A DNA stretch of 64,000 nt from Sphingobacterium multivorum (GCF_900457465.1 NZ_UAUU01000011.1:1364001-1428000), one strand, 5' to 3'. Numbered from the stretch's first letter, positions 1 through 10,203 are shown. Notes: generated from the sequence alone by a model not told the origin. Numbers and translations: made by a program.

Positions 1-2
1 TC

Positions 3-1836
3 CGTCGCGAATACCAGGAGGGACATGAAATCGGTAACCATACTTTTTTTCACCCCGATATGTCCACAATAGGGCCAAATCGTGTTAAGTTCGAGTTGAA
101 CGCCACCCGAAAGATCATTGAATGTATAACCGGTCATAGTACAATTCTTTTCAGAGCTCCTTTTAATGCGGATGCCGAACCACAGACGGTGGCCGAAATT
201 CTGCCCGTGGCCCAGAGCCGTAAAGAGAACTATATCAATATTGGCGAATACATCGATCCCAACGATTGGTTACCTGGCCGTACAGCAGATGAAGTCTATA
301 ATGAAGTCATCAAACGACGCGATAACGGGAATATTATCCTATTACATGATGCTGGAGGCAATCGAGAAGCGACCATAGCCGCCTTGCCACGTATTATTCA
401 TTATTTTAAATCGCATGGATATAAATTTGCAACGATTGGTGATTTAATGGGCAAAAAACGAGATGAATTGATGCCACCTGTTGAAAATGCTTCCGATTCG
501 GGATTTAGTGGATCTTCCAACCGCTTGTTCTTAGGAACATTGTTTTATGGTAACATCTTTTTGAATCTGGTTTTTTCCATTGCCATTGTATTGGCAATTT
601 TTAGAACAGCAATGATTGCTTATTTGGCAATCCGGCAAAAACAAAAAAGTAAAAAAGAGCAATCTCAATTGGTTGTGGATCCTCGGGAGAAGGTAAGTGT
701 GATCATTCCGGCCTATAATGAGGAAATAACCGTGTTGGCAACTATAAAAAGCCTGTTGAATTTGGATTACCCCAATTATGAGTTGATTTTCGTTGATGAT
801 GGATCGAAAGATAAAACTTTTGAGATGGTCAGTAAGGTGTATGGCGATCATCCTAAAGTCAGGTTATTTACAAAACCAAACGGAGGGAAAGCATCTGCGC
901 TTAACTATGGTATCGAGCAATCCGATACTCAGTTTGTGCTCTGTATCGATGCCGATACTCAACTGAAGACAGATGCGCTAAAGCAGTTGATGAAATATTT
1001 TAACAAATCTCAAGTCGCTGCTGTCGCAGGAAGTGTTAAAGTAGGAAATGTCCATAATATATTGACACATTGGCAATCGATCGAGTATATTACTTCACAG
1101 AATATGGATAGGAGAGCTTTCGATTTGCTCAACATGATATCGGTCGTACCAGGGGCAATTGGCGCCTTTCGTAGATCTGTTATTTTGGAAGTGGGTGGAT
1201 TTACAACGGATACATTAGCGGAAGATTGTGATTTAACCATGCGTATATTAAGAGCGGGTTATACCGTGCGAAATTCATCTGAAGCAATCGCTTATACGGA
1301 AGCACCAGATACGGTAAAAATGCTCTTCAAGCAGCGTTTCCGTTGGAGCTTTGGTGTGTTGCAGAGTTTTTGGAAAAATAAACAAACCCTGTTAAATCCC
1401 AAATATGGCTATTTTGGTATGGTCGGAATGCCTAATATTCTGATTTTTCAGATTATACTTCCTTTATTTGCGCCCTTGGCCGATATTTTTATGTTATTCT
1501 CTCTGGTGAGCGGTCTTTTCTCCCTAAGCGAGGTAAATGGTATCAGCTGGACAGGAATTGCAGGATTATTTTCACTGCATAATGGTTTTGGTCAAGTGAT
1601 GTTTTATTACTTCCTTTTTGTATTCGTGGATATGTTCTTTGCAGGCATTGCCTTTAAAATGGAAGGCGAGAAGCTTAGCAATTTAATTTATTTGTTTCCG
1701 CAGCGTTTTTTCTGGCGTCAACTGATGTATTTCGTTTTATTTCAAGTCTGTCAGAAAAGCGATTAAAGGTGAATTAAATACTTGGGGTACCTTGAAACGG
1801 ACAGGCGGGGTGAAAGAGGTAACAACAAGTGCATAG
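3..1836 (+). CDS. Polysaccharide deacetylase-GT2 glycosyltransferase fusion (5' partial, frameshifted near the end)
   Basis: Membrane enzyme expected to polymerise and N-deacetylate an exopolysaccharide. The reading frame is open from the left edge, so the N-terminus lies outside the window. The NodB-type deacetylase domain runs to about base 480 and shows NHTFFHPD (metal-binding HxxxH), FRAPFNAD, DPNDW and ILLHDAGG. A transmembrane segment follows (bases 530-620). The GT2 domain (690-1400) has VDDGS, a DxD-like CIDADT, EDCDL and the QRFRW motif of processive synthases, then C-terminal membrane helices. As read, the frame stops at 1766; removing one T from the run at 1740-1742 continues it through 23 family-like residues to the stop at 1836. 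Related fusions in Bacteroidota sometimes carry a further N-terminal GH18 domain, which cannot be judged here. Product identity (chitin-like or poly-GlcNAc-like) is inference. Confidence 0.85.
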
Positions 1837-1856
1837 AAATTGTGACTTACACGAGT

Positions 1857-1907
1857 TAGGCGGTAGCATCCTTCTTGGTATCCTACTTTAGGATTGCTAT
1901 CGCCTAC
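1857..1907 (+). terminator. Imperfect hairpin after the deacetylase-GT2 gene
   Basis: An imperfect inverted repeat pairs AGGCGGTAGCATCC with GGATTGCTATCGCCT. It lies between the reconstructed stop at 1836 and the next start. No T run follows, so a terminator role is only possible. Confidence 0.3.
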
Positions 1908-1973
1908 CAAAAAGTATACAGAGATTTTTAATTGAGCTTGAGAATAGGTACTTTCAATAAAAATAGAAACGAC

Positions 1974-3482
1974 ATGAAGATACTTTCCGCTCAGCAGATA
2001 AACGGGATTGATAGTGAAACCTTAAAGGATCAGAAAATTAGTAGTCTTGACCTGATGGAACGAGCTGCAACAGTTGTTTTTGAGGAAATTAAAAAGCTTC
2101 ATTCACGATTGGAGCAAAGTACCTTTTATATTTTTTGTGGTAAGGGAAACAACGGCGGCGATGGTTTGGTACTGGCGGGTCTGTTGGATCAACAACAGGC
2201 CCAAGTCAAGGTTTATTTAGTGGATGTTAAGGATTACTCCGTAGATAATCTTACCAATCAAAAGCGTTTACCCAATCATATGATTCAAAAAATTGCAGCG
2301 GAAGACCAGATTGATATTCCTTCCGATGCAATCGTACTGGATTGCTTGTTTGGATATGGATTAAAGCGGGCACTGACAGCTGACTGGAATGGTATAATTT
2401 CCAGTATAAATGGATGTGGTGCAACAATCTATTCGATCGATATGCCTTCTGGGCTGCTGGCTGATGAAAAGACAGCTAAAGATGTTCCCATTGTAAAGGC
2501 AGATATGGTATATACCTTTCAGTTTCCAAAGATAGCCTTGCTAATACCCGAAAACCAATGGTATGTAAAAGACTTCAAGGTATTGGATATCGGTCTTAGC
2601 CAACGTGCAATTGAATTGGCAGAAACCAATCTGTTTTATGTCGACGAGTCCTTCCTTAGGTCCTTTTATCGACAACGAAGGAGATTTGATCATAAGGGAA
2701 CATTTGGTCATACCCTGATTATTGGCGGAAGTAAAGGTAAAATGGGGGCTGTTCAGCTTGCGCTAAAAGCGGCTCTTCGAGCGGGTTGCGGTTTAGCCTC
2801 AGCTTATGTACCTAACTGCGGTAATACTATTTTACAGACTGCCGTGCCCGAAGCGATGGTGATGACTGATCTCCAACAAGATTTCATTAGTCAATTCCCC
2901 TTATTGACAGGTTATCAGTCAGTGGGTATCGGAATCGGGATGGGAACAGCATCCCATACAATTGATGCGTTAAAGGTATTTATAACTCAGGTTAATGATA
3001 CCCCTTTGGTATTAGATGCTGATGCTTTAAATATTCTTGCCCGCGAACCAGATCTTTGGGCCTCTGTTCCAGCGCACAGTATATTAACACCCCATCCCAA
3101 AGAACTTAGCCGGATATTGGGTGCTTGGCAAGATGATTTCGAAAAGATTGAGAAAGTGAAAGCTTTTGCGCGTAAACATCAGTTGTACCTGTTAATAAAA
3201 GGGGCAAATAGTGCAATGGTTATGCCTGATGGGCTCGTTTACTTCAATAGTACAGGCAACGTGGGCATGGCAACAGGAGGCAGTGGCGATATACTGACAG
3301 GGATTATTACCTCCTTGCTTGGACAGGGCTATTCTTCTAAAGAAGCTTTAATTATGGGGGTATATATCCATGGGCGCGCGGCAGATATTGCAGTTAAGAC
3401 GATTGGTGCCTATTCCTTATTACCTTCGGATACCATTAATCATCTTTCCGACGCATTTATCTCATTAGAAAAAGGATTATGA
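1974..3482 (+). CDS. nnr: Bifunctional NAD(P)HX epimerase/dehydratase
   Basis: Repairs hydrated NADH and NADPH. The N-terminal YjeF_N epimerase domain contains GKGNNGGDG (about residues 56-64). The C-terminal ADP-dependent dehydratase domain of the ribokinase-like fold has HKGTFGHTLIIGG near the middle and the catalytic GGSGD (Asp about residue 439). The start at 1974 gives MKILSAQQI, the usual N-terminus; the frame is open from a TTG at 1932, but those extra 14 residues do not look like the family. At about 502 residues the length is normal for the fused form. The last four bases overlap the GNAT start (ATGA), suggesting translational coupling. Confidence 0.93.
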   Translation: MKILSAQQINGIDSETLKDQKISSLDLMERAATVVFEEIKKLHSRLEQSTFYIFCGKGNNGGDGLVLAGLLDQQQAQVKVYLVDVKDYSVDNLTNQKRLPNHMIQKIAAEDQIDIPSDAIVLDCLFGYGLKRALTADWNGIISSINGCGATIYSIDMPSGLLADEKTAKDVPIVKADMVYTFQFPKIALLIPENQWYVKDFKVLDIGLSQRAIELAETNLFYVDESFLRSFYRQRRRFDHKGTFGHTLIIGGSKGKMGAVQLALKAALRAGCGLASAYVPNCGNTILQTAVPEAMVMTDLQQDFISQFPLLTGYQSVGIGIGMGTASHTIDALKVFITQVNDTPLVLDADALNILAREPDLWASVPAHSILTPHPKELSRILGAWQDDFEKIEKVKAFARKHQLYLLIKGANSAMVMPDGLVYFNSTGNVGMATGGSGDILTGIITSLLGQGYSSKEALIMGVYIHGRAADIAVKTIGAYSLLPSDTINHLSDAFISLEKGL

Positions 3483-3910
3483 TAGATTGGTACATTGAAC
3501 AAGTTTTTGCCGCCCGGACCTGGAAACTTCGAAAAGAGGTTTTCGCTCTGGAAGGTAAGTTGGCCGAGGTGATGTTGGAGGGCGATTTTGAAGCGACGCA
3601 TTTTGCCGCCTACGACGGAAACGAAGTAGTAGGCGTGCTGAGCCTGATTAGTTCAGGTGATACTTATACAATCCATTTCCTCGCTGTTGCTCCACATGTA
3701 AGACTGAAAGGTGTAGGCACAGCATTATTGAAACATGCGCGACTATTTATCGATACGTTCGGTGGTAAAATGCTCCAAGCCGAAGCGCCCTCTGCACAGC
3801 AGCATTTTTGGGAAAGTAATGGTTTTGTTCCTATAAAACAAAAGGAGGAGCTCATGATCACGTATTCATTACCGCCAACCAATGATCTCATGCCCGACAA
3901 TGAGCCATGA
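3479..3910 (+). CDS. GNAT family N-acetyltransferase
   Basis: Small acetyl-CoA-dependent acetyltransferase of 143 residues. The acetyl-CoA loop is recognisable as VAPHVRLKGVGTALL (about residues 73-87), matching the R/Q-x-x-G-x-G/A pattern, preceded by the strand HFLAV; a typical HFWESNGF segment follows. The start overlaps the nnr stop by four bases, so the two are probably co-translated. The substrate cannot be told. It converges on the acetyltransferase gene downstream. Confidence 0.85.
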   Translation: MIDWYIEQVFAARTWKLRKEVFALEGKLAEVMLEGDFEATHFAAYDGNEVVGVLSLISSGDTYTIHFLAVAPHVRLKGVGTALLKHARLFIDTFGGKMLQAEAPSAQQHFWESNGFVPIKQKEELMITYSLPPTNDLMPDNEP

Positions 3911-3951
3911 GGTAGGTTATGGCTGCACACCGGTGCTGCTCCTTGTGATCC

Positions 3952-4542
3952 TTACGGATTTTCAGCATAGGTGATCCGATCCGCTTCGGTAATGTTACGT
4001 ATAACCCGGCACGGATTACCTGCAGCTACGACGTCTGCTGGAATATCTTTTGTGACGACTGATCCAGAACCAATGACCGAATTTTTTCCGATTCGCACGC
4101 CGGGATTGACGACAACCTGTCCACCGATCCATACATTATCTTCGATTACGATAGGCAACGCAAACTCCCAACCTTGATTTCTTGCTTCAAAATGGAGGGG
4201 ATGGCCGGCTGTGAAGAGGCTTACATTAGGACCAAATAATACATTATCACCTATGGTAACTGGTGCACCGTCTAATATTGTACAATTATAATTGCTGTAA
4301 AAGTTCTCACCAATAGCAATATTGTAACCATAATCGCAACGAAAAGGAGGTTCGAGAAAGAATCGAGTTCCCGTCGATTTAAAAAGTTTTTGAATAATCT
4401 GTTTTCTGAATTTCAGGTGTTTAGGCTCCGAATCGTTAAACCGTTTAAGTTCTTCTTTTGCGTATTGTCTTTCCTTAAATAATTGCCCCTCCGAATCGAT
4501 ATAGGGAAGGCCGGCAATCATTTTTTCCTTTGCTGATTTCAT
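3952..4542 (-). CDS. Maltose/galactoside O-acetyltransferase family (left-handed beta-helix)
   Basis: A 196-residue hexapeptide-repeat acyltransferase. It begins with the maltose-acetyltransferase N-terminal segment (KEKMIAGLPYID), then shows FRCDYGYNI, GENFYSNYNC, DNVLFGPNVSLFTAGHP with the catalytic His, and hexapeptide coils such as IEDNVWIGGQVVVNPGVRIG ending in VAAGNPCRVIR. This matches Maa/LacA/NodL proteins that acetylate sugars with acetyl-CoA. The true acceptor is unknown. Single gene, convergent with the GNAT gene and divergent from the GT4 gene. Confidence 0.9.
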   Translation of the reverse strand: MKSAKEKMIAGLPYIDSEGQLFKERQYAKEELKRFNDSEPKHLKFRKQIIQKLFKSTGTRFFLEPPFRCDYGYNIAIGENFYSNYNCTILDGAPVTIGDNVLFGPNVSLFTAGHPLHFEARNQGWEFALPIVIEDNVWIGGQVVVNPGVRIGKNSVIGSGSVVTKDIPADVVAAGNPCRVIRNITEADRITYAENP

Positions 4543-4880
4543 TCAATGCCCATTTTTCCGCAACAAACTTAGATAAATTGATTTTTAAATGCAATAGCAA
4601 TCTACGCCTTGTGAATCTGGGTTATTGAGTTTTTTTTGCATAATCAATGGCCCTTGTTTTCAACTAAGCATAACCAATGGATACCCTGTTTCCATCAAAT
4701 GGGCTGCGTTGCAGCGCCAAGTTTTGTAACAGGAGCTTATCTACACAAGGTGGTTTAGCACCTTCTTCCGATTTAATTCATTGCAGTTGTGACAAACAAT
4801 TTTCCTTCGAAAAGCATTTAGATAATGGACACACGTATGCTACTGCCTTCGTCGTAGCTGTATTCAAAATTATTATTTCA
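4543..4880. other. Intergenic region between maa-type gene and GT4 gene
   Basis: About 340 bases holding the divergent promoters. A reading frame continuous with the downstream GT4 gene is open from 4677, but its 68 extra codons look nothing like the family, so I treat it as untranslated. No clear TAnnTTTG element, hairpin or repeat array was found. Confidence 0.5.
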
Positions 4881-7094
4881 ATGAAGATCGCTTATATAAG
4901 TACTTACTTGCCCAAAGAATGTGGCATCGCCACTTTTACATCGGATTTGTTGCATGCTGTTGCGTTGCATAATCAGGAATTAACACAGCACGTTTTTGCT
5001 GTCGCTGACCGGGACTATGATTATCCCAGTGAAGTTGTCTTTAAAATAGACCAGTATGATCAATTGTCCTATATTGAAGCAGCCAACTATATTAATGAAC
5101 ATGGCTATGACTGTGTGATATTGGAGCATGAATATGGCATCTTCGGTGGTAATAGTGGAATATATATCTTATCGTTGGTTAACGCATTGCATATTCCATT
5201 GTTAGTTAATTTTCATACCATTCTTGAGAAGCCGAATGTTGATGAAAAGGCTATTCTCATTGAAATTGTAAAAAGGGCTTCGATTGTAATCGTCATGAGT
5301 AATTATGCGGTTACTTTACTCAAATCCATTTATAGGGTCAATACCACGAAAGTTAGACTGATACACCATGGTGTGCCCGAGTTTACCTTGGAACATGAGC
5401 TTGCAAAGCTTAAAAAAGGTCTTTCTGGCAAGAAAGTGTTATTGACATTTGGTTTCCTGGGACGCAACAAGGGCATCGAAATGGTGATTGAATCCTTGCC
5501 TGAAGTCGTTAAAGATGAACCAGATCTGTTGTACCTGGTCGTTGGCAAAACACACCCTAATGTGTTGGCGCATTCGGGAGAGGAGTATCGGGAGTATCTA
5601 GGCAGTCTCGTGGAAGCTTATCAGTTGCAGGAGCACGTCCAATTTGTTAATTCCTTTGTGAGCCAGGCCGATCTGGTAGAGTATCTTTGTGCCTGTGACG
5701 TTTATGTCACCCCTTATGTTAATGAGGCGCAGATTACGAGTGGAACGTTATCTTACGCCATTGGTGCCGGAGCTGCAGTGGTCTCTACGCCTTACTGGCA
5801 CGCAAAGGAACTGCTGGCTGATGGAAGGGGGGTATTGGTCGAATTTAAAAATTCAGCCAAGATGGCTGAAGCGCTTAAAAACTTGTTTTCAAATTTGGAT
5901 TATCGTACCACCTTGCGGGACAATGCCAGTGCATTTGGAAAGGAGCTCACCTGGAAAAATATTGGCCTCCGGTATACACGGATTTTAAATAAAATCATAC
6001 CTACCTACGACGGCCTTAAAGAAAACGCAGGATTTAGTAAAGATGAGATGCCTAAATTCAGCTGGAAGCATATCGATAGGTTGACCAATCAGGTGGGTAT
6101 CTTACAGCACGCAACTTATTCTTTGCCCAATTATAAAGAAGGCTACTGTCTTGACGATAATGCGAGGGCACTTTTACTTGCTTTATTAGCCCAGGATAAT
6201 TTTGCTGATAAGAAGTTAGACCGCCGTATTTCCACCTACCTGAGTTATATTTATTATCATCAGCGCGAAGACGGTCTTTTTCATAATTTTATGGATTTCC
6301 AGCATAATTTCTTGGATGAAGTCGGTTCGGAGGATTCCTTTGGACGAACGATATGGGCCCTGGGGGTGCTTCTTCGTAAAACTAAATTAACCAGTTATTA
6401 TCAATTGGGACACGAGTTATTTTTTAGAGCTGTGCCGAATTTCGGTCAGTTGCGCTCCAACCGGGCGATAGCGTATACTGTGCTGGGAATTGCCGAATAT
6501 TTGCATCATCAATCCAATGACGAGGTCATGATAGAGCTGATGCGGACGCTTATCGGCAAACTTGTGCGGGAATACGAAGCGAGTTCAGATGAACACTGGC
6601 AATGGTTTGAATCCGTATTGGCGTATGATAATGCAATATTACCTTATGCGTTTTTGACAGCATATCCTTTTTTAAATGATGAGACAATAAAACAATTGGG
6701 GCTAACGACATTAAAGTTTCTCGAAAGCATTACGATCCAAAATGGTGCGCTTTCGTTGGTTGGAAACCAGGAATGGGCCAAGCAGGGCAAGCATGTCAGC
6801 AAGTTTGGTCAGCAGCCGCTCGATGTTACAGCCATGGTATTTATGTATCGCGAAGCTTTTCGACTGACGAATAAAAAGGTTTATTTTACCCGAATGATAG
6901 CCTCATTCCGCTGGTTCTTGGGCGAGAATGATCTTAGACTCGGACTCTACGATGAGGAAACCAAAGGTTGCTGTGATGGACTGGAGGCTTATGGCATCAA
7001 TAGAAACCAAGGGGCTGAAAGCACCCTCTGTTTCTATTTGGCCTATATTGTGGTTTCTCGTGCCTTTAATGATAGCGATCAGGATTCAAGATAG
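4881..7094 (+). CDS. GT4-family glycosyltransferase with C-terminal helical-toroid-like domain
   Basis: About 737 residues. The N-terminal GT-B domain starts with MKIAYISTYLPKECGIATF, shows HEYGIFGG, the GFLGRNKG segment, and a donor-site region around SGTLSYAIGAGAAVVSTP. From about residue 390 a separate all-helical domain follows (QVGILQHATYSLPNYKEGY, then CLDDNARALLLAL, then REDGLFHNFMD and EDSFGRTIWALG), which resembles six-hairpin sugar-processing domains. The start at 4881 is chosen because it gives the canonical N-terminus. Its 3' end overlaps the convergent GH130 gene by 29 bases. That pairing suggests beta-mannoside or mannan metabolism (inference); donor and acceptor are unknown. 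Confidence 0.85.
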   Translation: MKIAYISTYLPKECGIATFTSDLLHAVALHNQELTQHVFAVADRDYDYPSEVVFKIDQYDQLSYIEAANYINEHGYDCVILEHEYGIFGGNSGIYILSLVNALHIPLLVNFHTILEKPNVDEKAILIEIVKRASIVIVMSNYAVTLLKSIYRVNTTKVRLIHHGVPEFTLEHELAKLKKGLSGKKVLLTFGFLGRNKGIEMVIESLPEVVKDEPDLLYLVVGKTHPNVLAHSGEEYREYLGSLVEAYQLQEHVQFVNSFVSQADLVEYLCACDVYVTPYVNEAQITSGTLSYAIGAGAAVVSTPYWHAKELLADGRGVLVEFKNSAKMAEALKNLFSNLDYRTTLRDNASAFGKELTWKNIGLRYTRILNKIIPTYDGLKENAGFSKDEMPKFSWKHIDRLTNQVGILQHATYSLPNYKEGYCLDDNARALLLALLAQDNFADKKLDRRISTYLSYIYYHQREDGLFHNFMDFQHNFLDEVGSEDSFGRTIWALGVLLRKTKLTSYYQLGHELFFRAVPNFGQLRSNRAIAYTVLGIAEYLHHQSNDEVMIELMRTLIGKLVREYEASSDEHWQWFESVLAYDNAILPYAFLTAYPFLNDETIKQLGLTTLKFLESITIQNGALSLVGNQEWAKQGKHVSKFGQQPLDVTAMVFMYREAFRLTNKKVYFTRMIASFRWFLGENDLRLGLYDEETKGCCDGLEAYGINRNQGAESTLCFYLAYIVVSRAFNDSDQDSR

Positions 7095-8574
7095 CCAGCA
7101 ATAAGTCTTCAAGCTTGATGGTGGCATAAGTCGACTCATAATCAGACATTGCATACGGTAAAATGAGGTGTTCATTGTGGACCAGGGCACCGCAGGAATA
7201 AATGACGTTTGGTACATAGCCTTCCCGTTCTTCATCGTTTGGGGTCATCAATGGGCTATGTAGTCGTCCAATTTCAACATGGGGGTTGTCCAGGTCCAGA
7301 AGGGAGGCCCCCAAAACATACTCGCGCATCGGGCCCACGGCATGGGTCAGGATTAGCCAGCCATATTGAGTTTCAATCGGTGAGCCACAATTGCCGATCT
7401 GGACAAATTCGTAGGGATATTCAGGTTCTTGAATGCGGATTGCCGTTTCCTGCCATATGTTGATATTGTTGGAGTAAGCAATATAATTGTTTTCACCGTC
7501 AATTCGACAGAGCATGGCGTAGCGCCCATTTATTTTTCTTGGAAATAGTGCCGCACCTTTATTGGCAATTTCACCATAGATGGGTTTCACCTTAAAATGA
7601 TAAAAATCTTTTGTGGTGAGCAGTTTAGGAAGGATACTAAATCCGTCGTAGGCTGTGTAGGTAGCATAATAGATGCTCTCATTCTTCTCAGTTTTGAACT
7701 GGACAAAACGGGCGTCTTCTATCCCTCTTTTTTCTGTGTCGGCGAGCGGAAATATCACGCGTTCCGAAATGGAAGTGTCCAATGAAAAAGTCATTTCATA
7801 ATGCGAGGAAGCGAGCCAGAGCGCCTGTTGTAAAAATGTCACATTTTCAAGATTTTCTTCACTCTCCCGCCGCACTTCATCGATGTACCGCTTAAGTTCC
7901 TCATACGTAAATGTCTCCGTTAGCTTTTCCTCGAGTTTGGACTTAACTTCCGTTGGTTCCGCATGTAGCTCATTCATCTTCTTTAAGAAGGACTCCTTGT
8001 GATACCGGTGGTTTTTAACTTGCATGGGTTTATCCAATAGATTACCGATATAGTCGATATGGATATTATTGTCGACATCCAAGGTGCCCGAGCGAAAAAC
8101 GATCGAAGAGACATGACCTTCTCCGGTGGCCCTGAAGCTTAAAATAACCCGTTTTTCACCTTTGAATAATTCGGTCTGATCCGGATGTTCGATAATGGAG
8201 GGATTAAATAACGCTGCCGATTCAATGGAATATTCCATGGTAAAGTAAGAGCCGATCAGCAACTTGTCGATATGACTTAGCTTCTCCTTTGAAAATGGAA
8301 TCTTCTCCAAAAGGTGGCTTACCCGGTCAAAATTTCGTTCAAAGATATGGGCAATGCTACGATGTCTTTTCGTATAGCTTCGTAAAACCTGTCCAAAGAC
8401 TTCTTTCCGTTCCGACTCATTAAGGGATAAAATGCGCCTGATAATTTTTATTGTACGGTCATCGCCAAGGAAAAAAAAACGTGCGAGAACTCTTTTCTTA
8501 TCCGGTTTAAAGTAAATATCCTTTCGTTCAACTTGTACTGGTTTATGCATAATTTTATGTTCATGTTTACACAT
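7066..8574 (-). CDS. GH130 family mannoside phosphorylase-like protein
   Basis: A 502-residue protein of the GH130 five-bladed beta-propeller family, whose characterised members phosphorolyse or hydrolyse beta-mannosides. Diagnostic segments are ILSFRATGEGHVSSIVFRSG in the N-terminal half, EDARFVQF in the middle, and the C-terminal NVIYSCGALVHNEHLILPYA followed by SDYESTYA. The roughly 120-residue N-terminal helical extension fits the longer GH130 subgroup. The start could be 8574 or 8550 (the in-frame ATG giving MHKPVQVERKD). Its tail-to-tail overlap with the GT4 gene implies linked functions. The linkage (beta-1,2 or beta-1,4) cannot be read from sequence. Confidence 0.88.
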   Translation of the reverse strand: MCKHEHKIMHKPVQVERKDIYFKPDKKRVLARFFFLGDDRTIKIIRRILSLNESERKEVFGQVLRSYTKRHRSIAHIFERNFDRVSHLLEKIPFSKEKLSHIDKLLIGSYFTMEYSIESAALFNPSIIEHPDQTELFKGEKRVILSFRATGEGHVSSIVFRSGTLDVDNNIHIDYIGNLLDKPMQVKNHRYHKESFLKKMNELHAEPTEVKSKLEEKLTETFTYEELKRYIDEVRRESEENLENVTFLQQALWLASSHYEMTFSLDTSISERVIFPLADTEKRGIEDARFVQFKTEKNESIYYATYTAYDGFSILPKLLTTKDFYHFKVKPIYGEIANKGAALFPRKINGRYAMLCRIDGENNYIAYSNNINIWQETAIRIQEPEYPYEFVQIGNCGSPIETQYGWLILTHAVGPMREYVLGASLLDLDNPHVEIGRLHSPLMTPNDEEREGYVPNVIYSCGALVHNEHLILPYAMSDYESTYATIKLEDLLLAILNPDRYH

Positions 8575-8648
8575 TTATTAGAACGATCAGCGATTGTCTT
8601 TTGTTTTATTCCCCGGCAATAATCAACGGATATCTGATAAAAATCGAG

Positions 8649-8656
8649 TAACTTTG
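8649..8656 (+). promoter_or_regulatory. Bacteroidota -7 promoter element upstream of pepD
   Basis: TAACTTTG matches the TAnnTTTG consensus and ends 20 bases before the pepD ATG, the usual spacing. No clear -33 TTTG was found at 19-21 bases upstream. Confidence 0.5.
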
Positions 8657-8676
8657 ACCAAGGAAAAATTTAAGAT

Positions 8677-10134
8677 ATGATTGAAAATAGTTTAGAACCA
8701 AAAGCAATTTGGAAAAATTTCGTTGCATTGAATGCGGTCCCCAGAGCTTCAAAAAAAGAAGAGCGCGTGATTGCCTTTATGGTAGACTTTGGTAAATCCT
8801 TGGGTTTAGAAACAAGCGTTGATGAGATTGGTAACGTGCTCATTAAAAAATCCGCTACTCCGGGAATGGAGAATCGCAAAACGATTGTTTTGCAGTCGCA
8901 TTTAGATATGGTGCACCAAAAAAATAACGATACTGTTTTTGACTTCGATAATGAAGGTATTAAGATGTACGTTGATGGCGATTGGGTAAAAGCAGAAGGT
9001 ACCACTTTAGGGGCAGATAATGGTCTTGGTGTTGCGACAATAATGTCGATTCTGGAATCATCCAGTATTGTACACCCTGCTATTGAAGCTTTGTTTACCA
9101 TTGATGAAGAAACAGGTATGACAGGAGCTTTAGGTTTAAAAGGCGGTGTACTTTCGGGCGAAATCTTGCTCAATTTGGATACAGAGAATGATACTGAAAT
9201 TGATATTGGCTGTGCCGGCGGGATTGATGTGACGGCAACGCAGTCCTATAGCGCAGAACCTTGTCCTTTTGATACGTTATCTTTTGAAATTACCGTAAAA
9301 GGACTACATGGCGGGCACTCTGGAATGGATATTCATAAAGGTTTTGCCAATGCCAATAAGGTAATGAATCGCCTGCTCTATAGAGGCTATGAACATTTTG
9401 GATTGCGTATTGCGTCGTTATTGGGTGGAAGCCTCCGCAACGCCATCCCGAGAGAAAGCGTTGCCAAAGTGGTGGTGGTTAAGGATAAAGCAACTGACTT
9501 TGTTCAGCAGCTAACACAATTGGCTCAGGATATTAAATTGGAATATGCAACGACAGAACCAGCTATGGAAATTGTGGTGAAGCAAACTGATGCTGCTTAT
9601 GCTACAGTCGTTCCCGTAAACGTGCAGGAAAACTTGATCAACAGCGTTTATGCGGCCTTAAATGGTGTATATCGTGTGAGTGCCGATTTTGAAGACTTGG
9701 TAGAAACCTCCAATAATATTGCCAAAGTAGAAGTAGGCGGGGAAAAGGTTTCCATCAAATGTCTAACCAGATCTTCTGTTGAAACTTCTAAATTTGATTT
9801 AGCCCAATCGTTACAGGCAGCATTTGAACTGGGCGGTTTTAAGGTAGATTTTTCGGGCAATTATCCCGGATGGGCTCCTAATCCGAATTCTGAAATTTTA
9901 GAAGTCCTCAAATCCATTTATACGAGACAACATGGCGAAGTTCCGGAAGTCGTGGCGTGCCATGCCGGATTGGAATGCGGTATCTTGGGGACAAACTATC
10001 CGGCAATGGATATGATTTCTTTTGGACCAACAATCTTAGGTGCACATTCGCCTGCAGAGCGTGTCTCCATTTCTTCGGTGCAGAAATTTTGGAGTTTTGT
10101 GCTTGATATTCTCAAAGAGATCCCCAAAAAATAA
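8677..10134 (+). CDS. pepD: Aminoacyl-histidine dipeptidase (M20C)
   Basis: Cytosolic two-zinc metallopeptidase that cleaves Xaa-His and other dipeptides. At 485 residues it has the family length. Metal and catalytic motifs are in order: QSHLDMVHQ (His and catalytic Asp), TLGADNGLG (bridging Asp), TIDEETGMTGA (catalytic Glu pair), NLDTE, and a terminal GAHSPAERVSI with the last metal His. The inserted lid/dimerisation domain (KGLHGGHSGMDIHKG) is also present. Preceded by a -7 element and followed by a strong hairpin terminator, so it is probably monocistronic. Confidence 0.95.
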   Translation: MIENSLEPKAIWKNFVALNAVPRASKKEERVIAFMVDFGKSLGLETSVDEIGNVLIKKSATPGMENRKTIVLQSHLDMVHQKNNDTVFDFDNEGIKMYVDGDWVKAEGTTLGADNGLGVATIMSILESSSIVHPAIEALFTIDEETGMTGALGLKGGVLSGEILLNLDTENDTEIDIGCAGGIDVTATQSYSAEPCPFDTLSFEITVKGLHGGHSGMDIHKGFANANKVMNRLLYRGYEHFGLRIASLLGGSLRNAIPRESVAKVVVVKDKATDFVQQLTQLAQDIKLEYATTEPAMEIVVKQTDAAYATVVPVNVQENLINSVYAALNGVYRVSADFEDLVETSNNIAKVEVGGEKVSIKCLTRSSVETSKFDLAQSLQAAFELGGFKVDFSGNYPGWAPNPNSEILEVLKSIYTRQHGEVPEVVACHAGLECGILGTNYPAMDMISFGPTILGAHSPAERVSISSVQKFWSFVLDILKEIPKK

Positions 10135-10203
10135 GTCGCAACAGCAGACGGTTGCATTATTTCTGAACGACAGGCCATGAAATCAAAGTCATCGGCGAGT
10201 AAA

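Noticed and set aside
4677..4880. N-terminal extension of the GT4 protein
   Set aside because: The frame is open but the 68 residues do not resemble the family, while 4881 gives the canonical start.
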